A stretch of DNA of 64,000 nt, taken from assembly GCA_021234155.1 (NCBI GenBank), contig JAJEKV010000031.1:6338748-6402747 (forward strand), read 5' to 3'. Below, piece by piece: positions 19,883 through 34,800 of the stretch. The notes under the pieces are model-generated. The model was not told the origin of the DNA and made no database searches. It saw only the letters and a list, made by a program, of their open reading frames with translations. The stretch is from Isoetes taiwanensis. Taxonomy: Eukaryota > Streptophyta > Lycopodiopsida > Isoetales > Isoetaceae. The position numbers and the translations under genes were made by a program. Within the stretch, counting starts at the first letter, position 1. Each line of letters begins with the position of its first letter.

Positions 19883-22800
19883 GCTAACCCTTTGACCTAG
19901 ACCTTCTCCTAAAAATTTCAAAATTGGGCCGTGGGCCGAGATGGGTTAGGAATCCAAATGCAAAAAATCAGAATTTATTTTCGCACAATGCATTAATTGG
20001 CGAATTTATGAATGTCTTGCCATCGCAAAAGCCTCCGACTTCTACTTGCCACATCGGAGGAGGACAGGCCCAAACTCCGCCCGCCGCCCCCTTGTTCAGA
20101 TTCTACCTAGCTTCCGCCAGTCCTGGTGCAATGTACTGCCCTCGCCCCCAAAACGCAAACCCTTTCTAGAACCCGCAACCCACCGGGTTTACGCTTTGGA
20201 GGCCCCTCTCCTTGTCGATTCTGGGGGACCTTTGGCGCCGTGACTTGACGGGGAGTGGGGGGTGTTGACGCCAGAGCACGGACCCCTAAAATCCCCCTAA
20301 GCCGCTTTGCCCCAATTCTCTCCCCAAGGCCCCGGGACTGACGGGCGACCTCCCTCTCCTAATCGCTATTTGACTCGCCAATGGACTCGTAACGCCGACG
20401 CTGCCCTCGGGAACCAAGTTCCGCGGGCCGTAAGACCACCCGACCTCCAAGAAGCCAAAGTAGCTCACTTCCATCACACTCGTAGTCAATTGGCCTAGGA
20501 TGTGGATGCGATACCGCCGTGGAAGGCGCGGAGTGTTTCTTTCTTTGCAAAACCGACCTTGTAACTTGCTCCCTAGGGTAATTTCGCCATTCCTGACGAT
20601 TTGGCAGGGTCGATTTGCCATTCCGAGCCTCCCTGCGTCTCAACGACAAGACATCGCGGTTTCTACAAGGTCGACCACGTGACGCTTCCGCTGTTTGACA
20701 AGTTCTCCTGACCGACTGAATCTTTTGGGCCTTCCCCGGCGAGGGGCCCCCTCAATGGAGGATCCAACGGTCGGATAGGGGAACCGGCCCGAGGGTGGTC
20801 ATTAGCGCAGCCCCGGGAGCGCCGCCAGAAGGGCTGCCTCGGGAACTTTTTTGATCCCGCCTTTTGGGGTCCTGACTTCCCTCTGTGAGGGATCCCCGCA
20901 AGGTCCCGCCTCGCTTGACTTGGGGAAGGGTGCCACCCTCTTGTTCCCCGCAAACGGGCTGCCCCGACCGCTCTAATGCTAACCCTTTGACCTAGACCTT
21001 CTCCTCAAAATTTCAAAAATTGGGCCGTGTGCCGAGATGGGTTAGGAATCCACCGGGCAAAAAATCAGAATTTATTTTCGCATAATGCATTAATTGCGAA
21101 TTTATGAATGTCTTGCATCGCAAAAGCGCTCCCACTTCTACTTGCCACATCGGGAGGAGGACAGGCCCAAACTCCGCCCGCCGCCAGTTCCCTTGTTCGT
21201 ATTCTCTGGCTGTAGCCTTTCCTCGCCAGTCCCAAGTGCAACAGACCAAGTCTCGCCCCCAAAACGCAAACCCTTCTAGAACCCGGCAACCCACAGGGTT
21301 TACGCTTTTGAGGGCCCTCCTTGTCGATTCGGGCGACCTTGCGCCGCGACTTGACGCGGGAGTGGGGGTGTTGACGCCGAGCACGGACTCCTAAAATCCC
21401 CCGAAGCCGCTTGCCCCACTTCTCCCCCCAAGGCCCCGGGACGGGACGGGCCACCTCCCCTCTCCGAATTGCGATTTGACTCTCGCCAATGGACTCCTAA
21501 CGCCGACGCTGCCCCGGGGACCAAGTTCCGTACCGAAGACCACCCGACCTCCAAGAAGCCAAAGTAGCTCACTTCCATCACACTCGTAGTCAATTGGCCT
21601 AGGATGTGGATGCGGATACCGGCGCGGGAGGGCGGAGTGTTTTTTTCTTTGCAAAACCGACCTTGTAACTTGCTCCCTAGGGTAAATTCGCCATTCCTGA
21701 CGATTTGGCAGGTCGATTTGCCATTCCGAGCCTCCCTGCGTCTCGAACGACAAGACATCATGGTTTCTACAAGGCCGACCTCGTGACGCCTCGGCTTTGA
21801 CAAGTTCTCCCTGACCGATCGAATCTTTTGGGCCTTCCCAAGAGGGGCCCCCGAACGGAGGATCCAACCTGGCCGGATAGGGGAACCGGCCCGGGAGGGT
21901 GGTCATTAGCGCAGCAGCCCCCGGGAGCCGCCAGAAGGGCTGCCTCGAACTTTTTGATCCCGCCTCTTGGGGTCCTGGACTCTCCCCTCTTGTGAGGGAT
22001 CCCCGCAAGGTCCCGGCCTCGCTTGACTTGGGGAAGGGTGCCACCTGGCTGTTCCCGCAACGGGCCGCCCCGACCGCTCTAATGCTAACCCTTTTGACCT
22101 AGACCTTCTCCTAAAATTTAGAAAATTGGGTCGTGTGTTGAAATGGATTAGATTCCAGCCGGCAAAAAATAAGAATTTATTTTCGCATAAATGCATTAAT
22201 TGCTAATTTATGAATGTCTTGCCATGAAAAAAAGCCTGACTTCTACTTGCCACATCGGGAGGAGGACAGGCCCAAACTCCGCTCCGCCGCCCCTTGCTCC
22301 TGCATTCTCTGGCCGCAGCCGCCGTCCAGTCCAATGTAACAGACAAGTCTCGCCCCCCAAAACGCAAACCCTTCTAGAACCCGCAACCCACTGTGGTTTA
22401 CGCTTTGGGAGGCCCTCTCCTTGTCGATTCGCAAGGACCTTGCGCCGCGATTTGACGTGGGAGAGGGGGTGTTGACGCCGCAGCACGGACCCTAAAATCC
22501 CCCTAAGCCGCTTGCCCCGGAATTTCCTCTCCCCAAGGCCCCGGGGACGGACGGGCACTTCCTCCCTCTCCTAATCCTATTTGACTCTCGCCAATGGACT
22601 CGAACGCCGACGCTTGCCCCCGGGGACCAAGTTCCGCGGGCCGTAAGACCACCCGACCTCCAAGAAGCGCCAAAGTAGCTCACTTCCATCACACTCGTAG
22701 TCAATTGGCCTAGGATGTGGATGCGGATACCGCCGGGGAGGGCGAGAGTTTTTTCTTTTGCAAAACCGACCTTGTAACTTGCTCCCTAGGGTAATTTCGC

Positions 22801-25800
22801 CATTCCTGACGATTTGGCAGGGTCGATTTGCCATTCCTGAGCCTCCCTGCGTCTCAACGACAAGACATCATGGTTTCTACAAGGCCGACCTCGTGACGCC
22901 CGGGTTTGACAAGTTCTCCTGACCGACTGAATCTTTTGGGCCTTCCCCAAGAGGGGCCCCCCTCGAACGGAGGATCCAATGGCCGGATAGGGGAACCGGC
23001 CCGGGAGGGTGGTCATTAGCGCAGCCCCCGGGGAGCCGCCAGAAGGGCTGCCTCGAACTTTTTGATCCCGCCTCTTGGGGTCCTGACTCTCCCCTCTTGT
23101 GAGGGATCCCCGCAAGGTCCTGCCTCGCTTGACTTGGGGAAGGGTGCCAGCCTGGTTGCCCCGCAACCGGCTGCCCCGACCGCTCTAATGCTAACCCTTT
23201 GACCTAGACCTTCTCCTAAAATTTCAAAATTGGGTCAGGTGTCGAGATGGATTAGGAATCCAGCTGGCAAAAATCAGAATTTATTTTCGCATAATGCATT
23301 AATTATGAATTTATGAATGTCTTGCCACCGCAAAAGCCTCGACTTCTACTTGCCACATCGGGAGGAGGACAGGCCCAAACTCCGCCCCGCCGGTTCCCTT
23401 GTTCGTGATTCTCTGGCTGCAGCCTTTCGCCAGTCCCAAGTGCAATGTAACTGTCTCGCCCCCAAAACGCAAACCCTTCTAGAACCCGCAACCCACGTGG
23501 TTTACGCTTTGGAGGCCCTCTCCTGTGTCGATTCGGCGGACCTTTGCGCCGCGGACTTGACGTGGGAGTGGGGGTGTTGACGCCAGCAGCACGGACCCTA
23601 AAATCCCCCTGGCCGCTTGCCCCGGACTTTCTCCCCAAGGCCCTCGGGACTGACGGCCACCTCCCCTCCTGAATCGCTGATTTGACTCGCCAATGGACTC
23701 GTAACGCCGACGCTGCCCTGGGACCAAGTTCCGTGGCCAGAAGACCACCCGACCTCCAAGAAGCCTTCAAAGTAGCTCACTTCCATCACACTCAGAATAA
23801 TTGGCCTAGGATGTGGATGCGGATACCGGCCGGGAGGGCGGAGTGTTTTTTCTTTTTTTGCAAAACCGACCTTGTAACTTGCTCCCTAGGGTAATTTCGC
23901 CATTCCTGACGATTTGGCAGGTCGATTTGCCATTCCGAGCCTCCTGCGTCCCGAACGACAAGACACCGTTTCTACAAGGTCGACCTCGACGCCTCAAGGG
24001 TTTGACAAGTTCTCCCGACCGATCGAATCTTTTGGGCCTTCCCGGCGAGGGGCCCCCCGAATCGGAGGATCCAACGGCCGGATAGGGGAACCGGCCCCGA
24101 GGGTGGTCATTAGCGCAGCCCCGGGAGCGCCGCCAGAAGGGGTTTGCCTCTGAACTTTTTGATCCCGCCTTTGGGGTCCTGGACTCTCCCTCTTGTGAGG
24201 GATCCCCGCAAGGTCCCGGCCTCGCTTGACTTGGGGAAGGGTGCCAGCCTCTGCTGCCCCGCAAACGCTGCCCCGACCGCTCTAATGCTAACCCTTTGAC
24301 CTAGACCTTCTCCAAAATTTCAAAAATTGGGCCGTAGGCCGGAAATGGATTAGATTCCAGCCGGCAAAAATCAGAATTTATTTTCGCATAATGCATTAAT
24401 TGCGAATTTATGAATGTCTTGCCATCGCAAAAGCTCCCGACTTCTACTTGCCACATCGGGAGGAGGACAGGCCCAAACTCCGCCCGCCGGCCCCTTTGTT
24501 CCAGATTCTCGGCTGCAGCTCGCCAGTCCCAAGCGCAATGCATCAAGTCTCGCCCCCAAAAACGCAAACCCTTCTAGAACCTCGCAAAACCCACGTGGTT
24601 TACGCTTTGAGGCCCTCTCCTTGTCGATTCTCGGCGGACCTTTGCGCGCCGACTTGACGCGGGAGGGGGTGTTGACGCCGAGCACGGACCCTAAAATCCC
24701 CCTAAGCCGCTTTGCCCCTCCCGACTTTCCTCTCCCCAAGGCCCCGGGACTCAAGACGCGGCTGCCTCCCTCTCCTGAATCCTAACAAGATTTGATTTAA
24801 TTTGCCAATGGACTCCAAACCGCCGATAGAACGCCGACGCGTTCTCCGGGACCAAGTTCCATGTGGGCCGAAGACCAAAAAGGTCCTAGCCTCCAAAAAC
24901 TCACTGCAACCAAATCTAAAAAAGTAGCCTTCCAGAATCACACAAGTCAATTGGCCTACGGATGTGGAGGCCCTACCGCCATTCTAAAAGTTGGATTTGC
25001 TTAGACCTTTTTTTCAATGCAAAACCGACATTGAACTTGGGGGGGTGTTGACGCCGTCCCATTGGACCCTAAACTCCCCCCGAAGTTGCTTGAGCCTCCC
25101 CTGCGTCTACAAGTTAATTATGCCATCCATGTCAAATAGCTTTACAAGGTCAAATCGCTGAACAAGGGCATTCTCCTGACCCATATGCCTTGATACTTCC
25201 CAAGAGGGGCCCATCAACACAAGGATCCAAATCTAACCCCCAAGGGGAACCGGTCTTTTGGTGGTCTTCAGCGCATTTATCTTCATTCTAGTAGAAGGGC
25301 TGCCTCTCAGAACTTTTTGATCCCGCCTCTAATAGTCCCATGCTTATATTCTCCCCCGCAAGGTCCCGCCTCGCTATAACTTGGGAAGGGTGCCAAGGTC
25401 AACCCGCAGTACAACGCCTGCCCACAAACCGCTCCTAATTAGCTAACCCTTTGACCTAGACCTTCTCCTAAAATTTCGAAAATTGGGTCAGTGTGGCCGA
25501 GATGGATTAGGAATCCAAATTGGCAAAAAATCAGAATTTATTTTCGTGACAATGCATTAATTATGCGAATTTATGAATGTCTTGCCACCGCAAAAGCTAC
25601 GACTTCTACTTGCCACATCGGGAGGAGGACAGGCCCAAACTCCGCCCGCCGGCTCCCTTGCTCCATATTCTCGCTGCAGCCTTCGCCAGTCCTGTGCAAC
25701 AGACCAAGTCTCGCCCCCAAAAACGCAAACCCTTCTAGAACCCGGCAACCCACCTGGTTTACGCTTTGGAGGCCCTCTCCTTGTCGATTCGGGGGACCTT

Positions 25801-28800
25801 GGCGCCGCGACTTGACGTGGAGTGGGGGTGTTGACGCCAGAGCACGGACCCTAAAATCCCCCTCGAAGCTGCTGTCCCCAATTTCTCTCCCCAAGGCCCC
25901 GGGACGGACGGGCACCTCCCTCTCCTGAATCGCTGATTTGACTCTGCCAATGGACTCAGAACGCCGACGCGTTCCTCGGGACCAAGTTCCGCGGGCCGTA
26001 AGACCACCCGACCTCCAAGAAGCAAAAGTAGCTCACTTCCATCACAATTCGTAGTCAATTGGCCTAGGATGTGGATGCCCCCTCGTCGTGGGAGGGCGGA
26101 GTGTTTCTTTTCTTTTGCAAAACCGACCTTGTAACTTGCTCCCTAGGGTAATTTCGCCGCCATTCCTGACGATTTGGCCGTGGTCGATTTGCCATTCCCG
26201 AGCCTCCCTGCGTCTCTAACGACAAGACAATTATGCCATACAAGGTCGACTTAGTTTTAGACGCCTTCCGGGTTTGACAAGTTCTCCTGACCGATCTGAA
26301 TCTTTTGGGCCTTCCCAAGAGGGGCCCCCGAACGGAGGATCCAACTGGCCGATAGGGGAACCGGCCCGGAGGGTGGTCAGTAGCGCAGCCTTTTCTCGCC
26401 AGAAGGGCTGCCTAGAACTTTTTGGATCCCGCCTCTTTTATCCTGGACTCTCCCCTCTTGTGAGGGATCCCCGCAAGGTCCTGGCCTCGCTTTAACTTGG
26501 GGAAGGGTGCCAAGGTTGCCTCCCGCAACGGCTCCCGCCCCACCGCTCTAATGCTAACCCTTTGACCTAGACCTTCTCCTAAAATTTCAAAATTGGGCCG
26601 TAGGCCGGAAATGGATTAGATTCCAGCCGGCAAAAATCAGAATTTATTTTCGCACAATGCATTAATTGCGAATTTATGAATGTCTTGCCATCGCAAAGCT
26701 CGACTTCTACTTGCCACATCGGAGGAGAGGACAGGCCCAAACTCCGCCCCGCCGGGCCTCCCTTTGCTCCCGACATTCTCGGCTGCAGCCTCGCCAGTCC
26801 CAGTGCAATGTACTCAAGTCTCGCCCCCAAAACGCAAACCCTTCTAGAACCCTCGCAACCTCACTGTGGTTTACGCTTTTGAGGCCCTCCTTGTCGATTC
26901 GCAAGGACCTTGGCGCTTATGACTTGACGCGGGAGTGGGGGTGTTGACGCCGAGCACTGACCCTAAAATCCCCCTAAGCTTTGCCCCAATTCCTCTCCCC
27001 AAGGCCCCGGGACTGACGGGCGACAACCCCTCTCCTAATCGCGATTTGACTCGCCAATGGACTCACAACGCCGACGCTGCCCTGGGGACCAAGTTCCTCG
27101 GGCCGTAAGACCACCACCTCCAAGAAGCCAAAGTAGCTCACTTCCATCACACTCGTAGTCAATTGGCCTAGGATGTGGATGCGATACCGCCGGGGAGGGC
27201 GGAGTGTTTTTTGCAAAACCGACCTTGTAACTTGCTCCCTAGGGTAATTTCGCCATTCCTCGACGATTTGGCAGGGTCGATTTGCCATTCCCGAGCCTCC
27301 TGCGTCTCAACGACAAGACACCGTTTCTACAAGGTCGCACCTCAGACGCCTGCGGGTTTGACAAGTTCTCCCTGACCGATCTCGAATCTTTTGGGCCTTC
27401 CCCAAGAGGGGCCCCCCGAACGGAGGATCCAACGGCCGGATAGGGGAACCGGCTCCGGGAGGGTGGTCATTAGCGCAGCCCCCGGGAGCCGCCAGAAGGG
27501 TCAGCTCGGGAACTTTTTGGATCCCGCCTCTTGGGTCCTGGACTCTCCCCTCTTGTGAGGGATCCCCGCAAGGTCCCCGGCCTCGCTTGACTTGGGAAGG
27601 GTGCCAGCTCTGGCTGTTCCCCGCAACCGCCGCCCCGACCGCTCTAATGCTAACCCTTTGACCTAGACCTTCTCCTAAAATTTAGAAAATTGGGTCGTAG
27701 GCCGGAAATGGATTAGGATTCCAGCGGCAAAAAATCAGAATTTATTTTCGCATAATGCATTAATTAAGAATTTATGAATGTCTTGCCATCGCAAAAGCCC
27801 CCGACTTCTACTTGCCACATCGGGAGGAGGACAGGCCCAAACTCCGGCCCGCCGGGCCTCCCCTTGTCCAGATTCTCTGCCGCAGCCTTTCGCCAGTCCC
27901 AAGTGCAATGTACAAGTCTCGCCCCCAAAACGCAAACCCTTCTAGAACCCGCAAACCCACTGGGTTTACGCTTTTGAGGCCCTCTCCTTGTCGATTCTAA
28001 AGGACCTTGCGCCGCGGACTTGACGTGGGAGTGGGGGTGTTGACGCCGCAGCACTCCACCCCAAAATCCCCCTAAGCCGCTGCCCTCGGCCTCTCTCTCC
28101 CCAAGGCCCCCCGGGACTGACGGGCGACCTCCCTCCCCAATCGCTGATTTGACTCTCGCCAATGGACTCCAGAACGCCGACGCTGCCCTGGGACCAAGTT
28201 CCGCGGGCCGAAGACCACCCCGACCTCCAAGAAGCGCCAAAGTAGCTCACTTCCATCACACTCGTAGTCAATTGGCCTAGGATGTGGATGCGGATACCGC
28301 CGGGAGGGCGGAGTGTTTCTTTCTTTGCAAAACCGACCTTGTAACTTGCCCCCTAGGGTAATTTCTCCATTCCGACGATTTGGCAGGGTCGATTTGCCAT
28401 TCCCGAGCCTCCCCGCGTGCCCGAACGACAAGACACTCTGTTTCTACAAGGTCGAATCTCACGACTTGCCAAGGTTTGACAAGTTCTCCTGACCGATCTC
28501 GAATCTTTTGGGCCTTCCCCAAGAGGGGCCCCCTCGAATCCAGGATCCAACGGCCGGATAGGGGAACCGGCTCCCGGAGGGTGGTCATTAGCGCAGCAGC
28601 CCCGGGAGCGCCGCCAGAAGGGCTGCCTCGAACTTTTTGGATCCCCGCCTCTGGGGTCCTGGACTCTCCCCTTGTGAGGGATCCCCGCAAGGTCCCGGCC
28701 TCGCTTGACTTGGGGAAGGGTGCCAGCTCGTTGTTCCCGCAACCGCCGCCCCCGACCGCTCTAATGCTAACCCTTTGACCTAGACCTTCTCCTAAAAATT

Positions 28801-31800
28801 TCAAAAATTGGGTGTGTGCCGGAAATGGATTAGGATTCCAGCCGGCAAAAATCAGAATTTATTTTCGCACAATGCATTAATTGCGAATTTATGAATGTCT
28901 TGCCATCGCAAAAAAGCTACCGACTTCTACTTGCCACATCGGGAGGAGGACAGGCCCAAACTCCGCCCGCCGGGCCCCTTGTTCAGATTTCTGGCCGCAG
29001 CCTTTCTCCCAAGTCCAATGCATTAAGTCTCGCCCCCAAAACGCAAACCCTTCTAGAACCCCGCAACCCACGTGGTTTACGCTTTTGAGGCCCTCTCCTT
29101 GTCGATTCGGGCGGACCTTGCGCCGCGGACTTGACGCGGAGTGGGGGTGTGACGCCAGAGCACGGACCCTAAATCCCCCTAAGCCGCTGCCCCCGGCTTC
29201 CTCTCCCCAAGGCCCCGGGGACTGGACGCACCCCCCCTCTCCTGGAATCGCGATTTGACTCGCCAATGGACTCAGAACGCCGACGCTTGCCCCCGGGACC
29301 AAGTTCCGCGGGCCGAAGACCACCCGACCTCCAAGAAGCCCAAAGTAGCTCACTTCCATCACACTCGTAGTCAATTGGCCTAGGATGTGGATGCTGGATA
29401 CCGCCGTGGAGGGCGTGAGTGTTTCTTTTGCAAAACCCACCTTGTAACTTGCTCCCTAGGGTAATTTCGCCATTCCGACGATTTGGCAGTGGTCGATTTG
29501 CCATTCCCGAGCCTCCCTGCGTCTCGAACGACAAGACATCATGTTTCTACAAGGTCGACCTCAGACGACTGGCTTGACAAGTTCTCCTGACCGATCTGGA
29601 ATCTTTTGGGCCTTCCCAAGAGGGGCCCCCGAATCCAGGATCCAACTGGCCGGATAGGGGAACCTGCTCCCGGAGGGTGGTCATTAGCGCAGCCCCCTGG
29701 GAGCCGCCAGAAGGGCTGCCTCGAACTTTTTGATCCCGCCTTGGGGTCCTGGACTCTCCCCTCTTGTGAGGGATCCCCGCAAGGTCCCGGCCTCGCTTGA
29801 CTTGGGGAAGGGTGCCACCTCTGTTGCCCCGCAACGCTGCCCCGACCGCTCTAATGCTAACCCTTTGACCTAGACCTTCTCCTAAAATTTCAAAAATTGG
29901 GCTGTGTGTGGAAATGGATTAGGATTCCAGCCGCAAAAAATCAGAATTTATTTTCGCATAAATGCATTAATTGGCGAATTTATGAATGTCTTGCCATCGC
30001 AAAGCTCCCGACTTCTACTTGCCACATCGGGAGGAGGACAGGCCCAAACTCCGGCCCGCCGGGCCTCCCTTGTTCGTATTCTCTGGCCGCAGCCTCTGCC
30101 AGTCCCAAGTGCAACAGTACCAAGTCTCGCCCCCAAAACGCAAACCCTTTCTAGAACCCTCGCAACCCACGTGGTTTACGCTTTTGGAGGCCCTCCTTGT
30201 CGATTCGGGCGGACCTTGCACCGTGACTTGACATGGAGTGGGGGTGTTGACGCCAAAGCACGGACCCTAAAATCCCCCTGGAAGCTGCTTGCCCCGAATT
30301 TCCTCTCCCCAAGGCCCCGGGACGGACGGGCGACCTCCCTCTCCTCGAATCGGCATTTGACTCTCGCCAATGGACTCGTAACGCCGACGCTGTCCCTGGG
30401 ACCAAGTTCCGCGGGCTGAAGACCACCCCACCTCCAAGAAGCCAAAGTAGCTCACTTCCATCACACCGTAGTCAATTGGCCTAGGATGTGGATGCGATAC
30501 CGCCCTTGGAGGGCGGAGTGTTTCTTTTTGCAAACCGACCTTGTAACTTGCTCCCCCTAGGGTAATTTCGCCATTCCTGACGATTTGGCAGGGTCGATTT
30601 TGCCATTCCGAGCCTCCCTGCGTCTCAACGACAAGACAATGCGGTTTCTACAAGGTCAATTCTCAGACGCCCACGGGTTTGACAAGTTCTCCTGACCGAT
30701 CTGAATCTTTTGGGCCTTCCCAAGAGGGGCCCCCGAACGGAGGATCCAACCCGGCCGGATAGGGGAACCGGCCCCGGGAGGGTGGTCATTTAGCGCAGCC
30801 CCCTGGGAGCCGCCAGAAGGGCTGCCTCGAACTTTTTTGATCCCGCCTGGGGTCCTGACTTCCCCTTGTGAGGGATCCCCAAGGTCCCGCCTCGCTTTGA
30901 CTTGGGGAAGGGTGCCAGCTGCTGTTCCCCGCAACGGGCTGCCCCCACCGCTCTAATGCTAACCCTTTGACCTAGACCTTCTCCGGTATTTCGAAAATTG
31001 GGTCAGGTGTCGAGATGGATTAGGAATCCAAATTGCAAAAAATCAGAATTTATTTTCGCATAATGCATTAATTGCGAATTTATGAATGTCTTGCCATCGC
31101 AAAAAGCCCCGACTTCTACTTGCCACATCGGGAGGAGGACAGGCCCAAACTCCGTTCCGCCAGTTCCCTTGTTCGTATTCTCGGGCTGCTTTTCTCGCCA
31201 GTCCCAAGTGCAATGTATCAAGTCTCCGCCCCCAAAACGCAAACCCTTTCTAGAACCCGCAACCCACTGTGGTTTACGTTTTGAGGCCCTCTCCTTGTCG
31301 ATTCGGGGACCTTGCGCCGTGGACTTGACGGGGAGTGGGGGGTGTTGACGCCGCAGCACTGGACCCTAAAATCCCCCCAAGCCGCTGTCTCCACTTCTCT
31401 CCCCAAGGCCCCCGGGACTTTACGGGCGACCTCCCTCCTCCTAATCGCGATTTGACTCTCCCGCCAATGGACTCAATAACGCCGACGCTGTTCTGGGACC
31501 AAGTTCCGCGGGCCGAAGACCACCCGACCTCCAAGAAGCCAAAGTAGCTCACTTCCATCACACTCGTAGTCAATTGGCCTAGGGATGTGGGATGCGGGAT
31601 ACCGCCGTGGAGGGCGGAGTGTTTCTTTCTTTGCAAAACCCACCTTGTAACTTGCTCCCCTAGGGTAATTTCGCCCATTCCTGACGATTTGGCAGGGTCG
31701 ATTTTGCCATTCCGAGCCTCCCCCTGCCCGAACGACAAGACACCGCCATTTCTACAAGGTCGACCTCGTGACTTCCGCCGTTTGACAAGTTCTCCTGACC

Positions 31801-34800
31801 GATCTGAATCTTTTGGGCCTTCCCCAAGAGGGGCCCCCGAACCAGGATCCAACTGGCCGGATAGGGGAACCGGCCCCGGAGGGTGGTCATTAGCAGCAGC
31901 CCCCTGGGGAGCCGCCAGAAGGGGCTGCCTCTGGAACTTTTTGGATCCCGCCTTCTTGGGGTCCCGGACTCTCCCCTCTTGTGAGGGATCCCCAAGGTCC
32001 CCGCCCTCGCTTGACTTGGGAAGGGTGCCACCTCTGTTGCCCCCAGAACCGCTGCCCCCCACCGCTCTAATGCTAACCCTTTGACCTAGACCTTCTCCTA
32101 AAATTTCTCAAAAAATTGGGTCGTAGGCCGGAGATGGATTAGGAATCCAGTCGGCAAAAAATCAGAATTTATTTTCGCATAAATGCATTAATTAAGAATT
32201 TATGAATGTCTTGCCACCGCAAAGCTCCCACTTCTACTTGCCACATCGGGAGGAGGACAGGCCCAAACTCCGGGCCCGCCAGTTCCCCTTGCTCCGAGAT
32301 TTCTCGGTCTGCAGCCTGGCCAGTCCCAGTGCAATGTAGACCAAGTCTCGCCCCCAAAACGCAAACCCTTCTAGAACCCGGGCAACCCACGGGTTTACGC
32401 TTTTGAGGCCCCTCTCTTGCCGATTCCCGGGCGGACCTTGCCGCGGACTTGACGCGGGAGGGGGGTGTTGACGCCAGAGCACGGACTCCTAAAATCCCCC
32501 CGAAGCCGCTAGTTCCCCCGACTCTCTCCCCAAGGCCTCGGGACGACGCCACCTCCCCTCCTCCGAATCGCGATTTGACTCGCCAATGGACTCCACAACG
32601 CCGACGCTGCCCCCTGGGACCAAGTTCCGCGGGCCAAAGACCACCCGACCTCCAAGAAGCCAAAGTAGCTCACTTCCATCACACCTCGTAGTCAATTGGC
32701 CTAGGATGTGGATGCGGATACCGCCGCGGAGGGCGGAGTGTTTTTTCTTTTGCAAAACCCACCTTGTAACTTGCTCCCTAGGGTAATTTCGCCATTCCGA
32801 CGATTTGGGGTCGATTTGCCATTCCGAGCCTCCCCCCGCGTCTCAACGACAAGACACCGGCGTTTCTACAAGGCCGACCTCGACGCCCCGCTTGACAAGT
32901 TCTCCTGACCGACTGAATCTTTGGGCCTTCCCCCCAAGAGGGGCCCCCCAACGGAGGATCCAAATCTGGCCGGATAGGGGAACCGGCCCGGAGGGTGGTC
33001 ATTAGCGCAGCCTCTAGGAGCTGCCAGAAGGGCTGCCTCGAACTTTTTGGATCCCGCCTCTGGGGTCCCACTCTCCCCTCTTGTGAGGGATCCCCAAAGG
33101 TCCCGGCCTCGCTTGACTTGGGGAAGGGTGCCACTCGGTTGCCCCGCAACCCGCTGCCCCGACCGCTCTAATGCTAACCCTTTGACCTAGACCTTCTCCA
33201 AAAATTTCAAAATTGGGCCGTGTGCTGGAAATGGATTAGATTCCAGCCGGCAAAAAATCAGAATTTATTTTCGCATAAATGCATTAATTGCTAATTTATG
33301 AATGTCTTGCCACGCAAAAGCTCTTCTACTTGCCACATCGGGAGGAGGACAGGCCCAAACTCCGCCCGCCGGGCCTCCTTGCTCCGTATTCTCTACCAGC
33401 AGCCTCGGCCAGGTCCCAGTGTAACAGACTGCAGTCCGCGCCCCAAAACGCAAACCCTTCTAGAACCCGCAACCCACGTGGTTTACGTTTTGGAGGCCCC
33501 TCTCCTTGTCGATTCGGGGACCTTGCGCCGTGACTTGACGTGGAGTGGGGGTGTTGACGCCGTGAGCACGGACCCCTAAAATCCCCCTAAGCCGCTGCCC
33601 CGGCCTCTCCCCAAGGCCCTCGGGACTCCGACGGGCGATCCCTCTCCGAATCGCGATTTGACTCTCGCCAATGGACTCGGCCAACGCCGACGCGTTCTCC
33701 CTCGGGACCAAGTTCCGCGGGCTGTAAGACCACCCGACCTCCAAGAAGCCAAAGTAGCTCACTTCCATCACACCTCGTGAGTCACTGGGCCTAGGATGTG
33801 GATGCTGGATACCGTCCTGGAGGGCGGAGTGTTTCTTTTTTGCAAAACCCACCTTGTAACTTGCTCCCTAGGGTAATTTCGCCATTCCTGACGATTTGGC
33901 AGGGTCGATTTGCCATTCCCGAGCCTCCCCTGCGTCTCAACGACAAGACATCATGGGTTTTACAAGGTCGGCTCTCGACGAGTCCCGCTGCTTGACAAGT
34001 TCTCCTGACCGATATGAATCTTTTGGGCCTTCCCAAGAGGGGCCCCTCAACGGAGGATCCAACGGCCGGATAGGGGAACCGGCCCGAGGGTGGTCATTTA
34101 TCGCATTCTAGGGAGCGCCGCCAGAAGGGCTGCCTCGAACTTTTTTTGATCCCGCCTCGGGTCCTGGACTTCCCCTCTTGTGAGGGATCCCCGCAAGGTC
34201 CCGCCTCGCTTGACTTGGGAAGGGGTGCAAAGACAACCATCCCCAGAACGCTGCCCCCGACCGCTTCTAATGCTAACCCTTTGACCTAGACCTTCTCCGT
34301 AAATTTCAAAATTGGGTAGGCCGAAATGGATTAGGATTCCAGCCGGCAAAAAATCAGAATTTATTTTCAGACAATGCATTAATTATGAATTTATGAATGT
34401 CTTGCCATCGCAAAAGCCTCGACTTCTACTTGCCACATCGGGAGGAGGACAGCCCAAACTCCGGCCCGCCGGCCTCCCTGTTCAGATTCTCGGCCAGCCT
34501 TCTGCCAGTCCCAAGTGCAATGACCAAGTCTCGCCCCCAAAACGCAAAACCCTTCTAGAACCCGGCAACCCACGTGGTTTACGCTTTTGAGGCCCTCTCC
34601 TTGTCGTGATTCGGCGGACCTTGGGCGGATTCTGACGCGGAGAGGGGGTGTTGACGCCAGCACGGACCCTAAAAATCCCCCCAAGCCGCTGTTCCTTGGC
34701 CTCCTCTCCCCAAGGCCCCCCGGGACGGGAGCCACCTCCCTCTCCCAATTGGCAAGATTTGACTCTGCCAATGGACTCCCGAACGCCGACGCTGCCCCTG

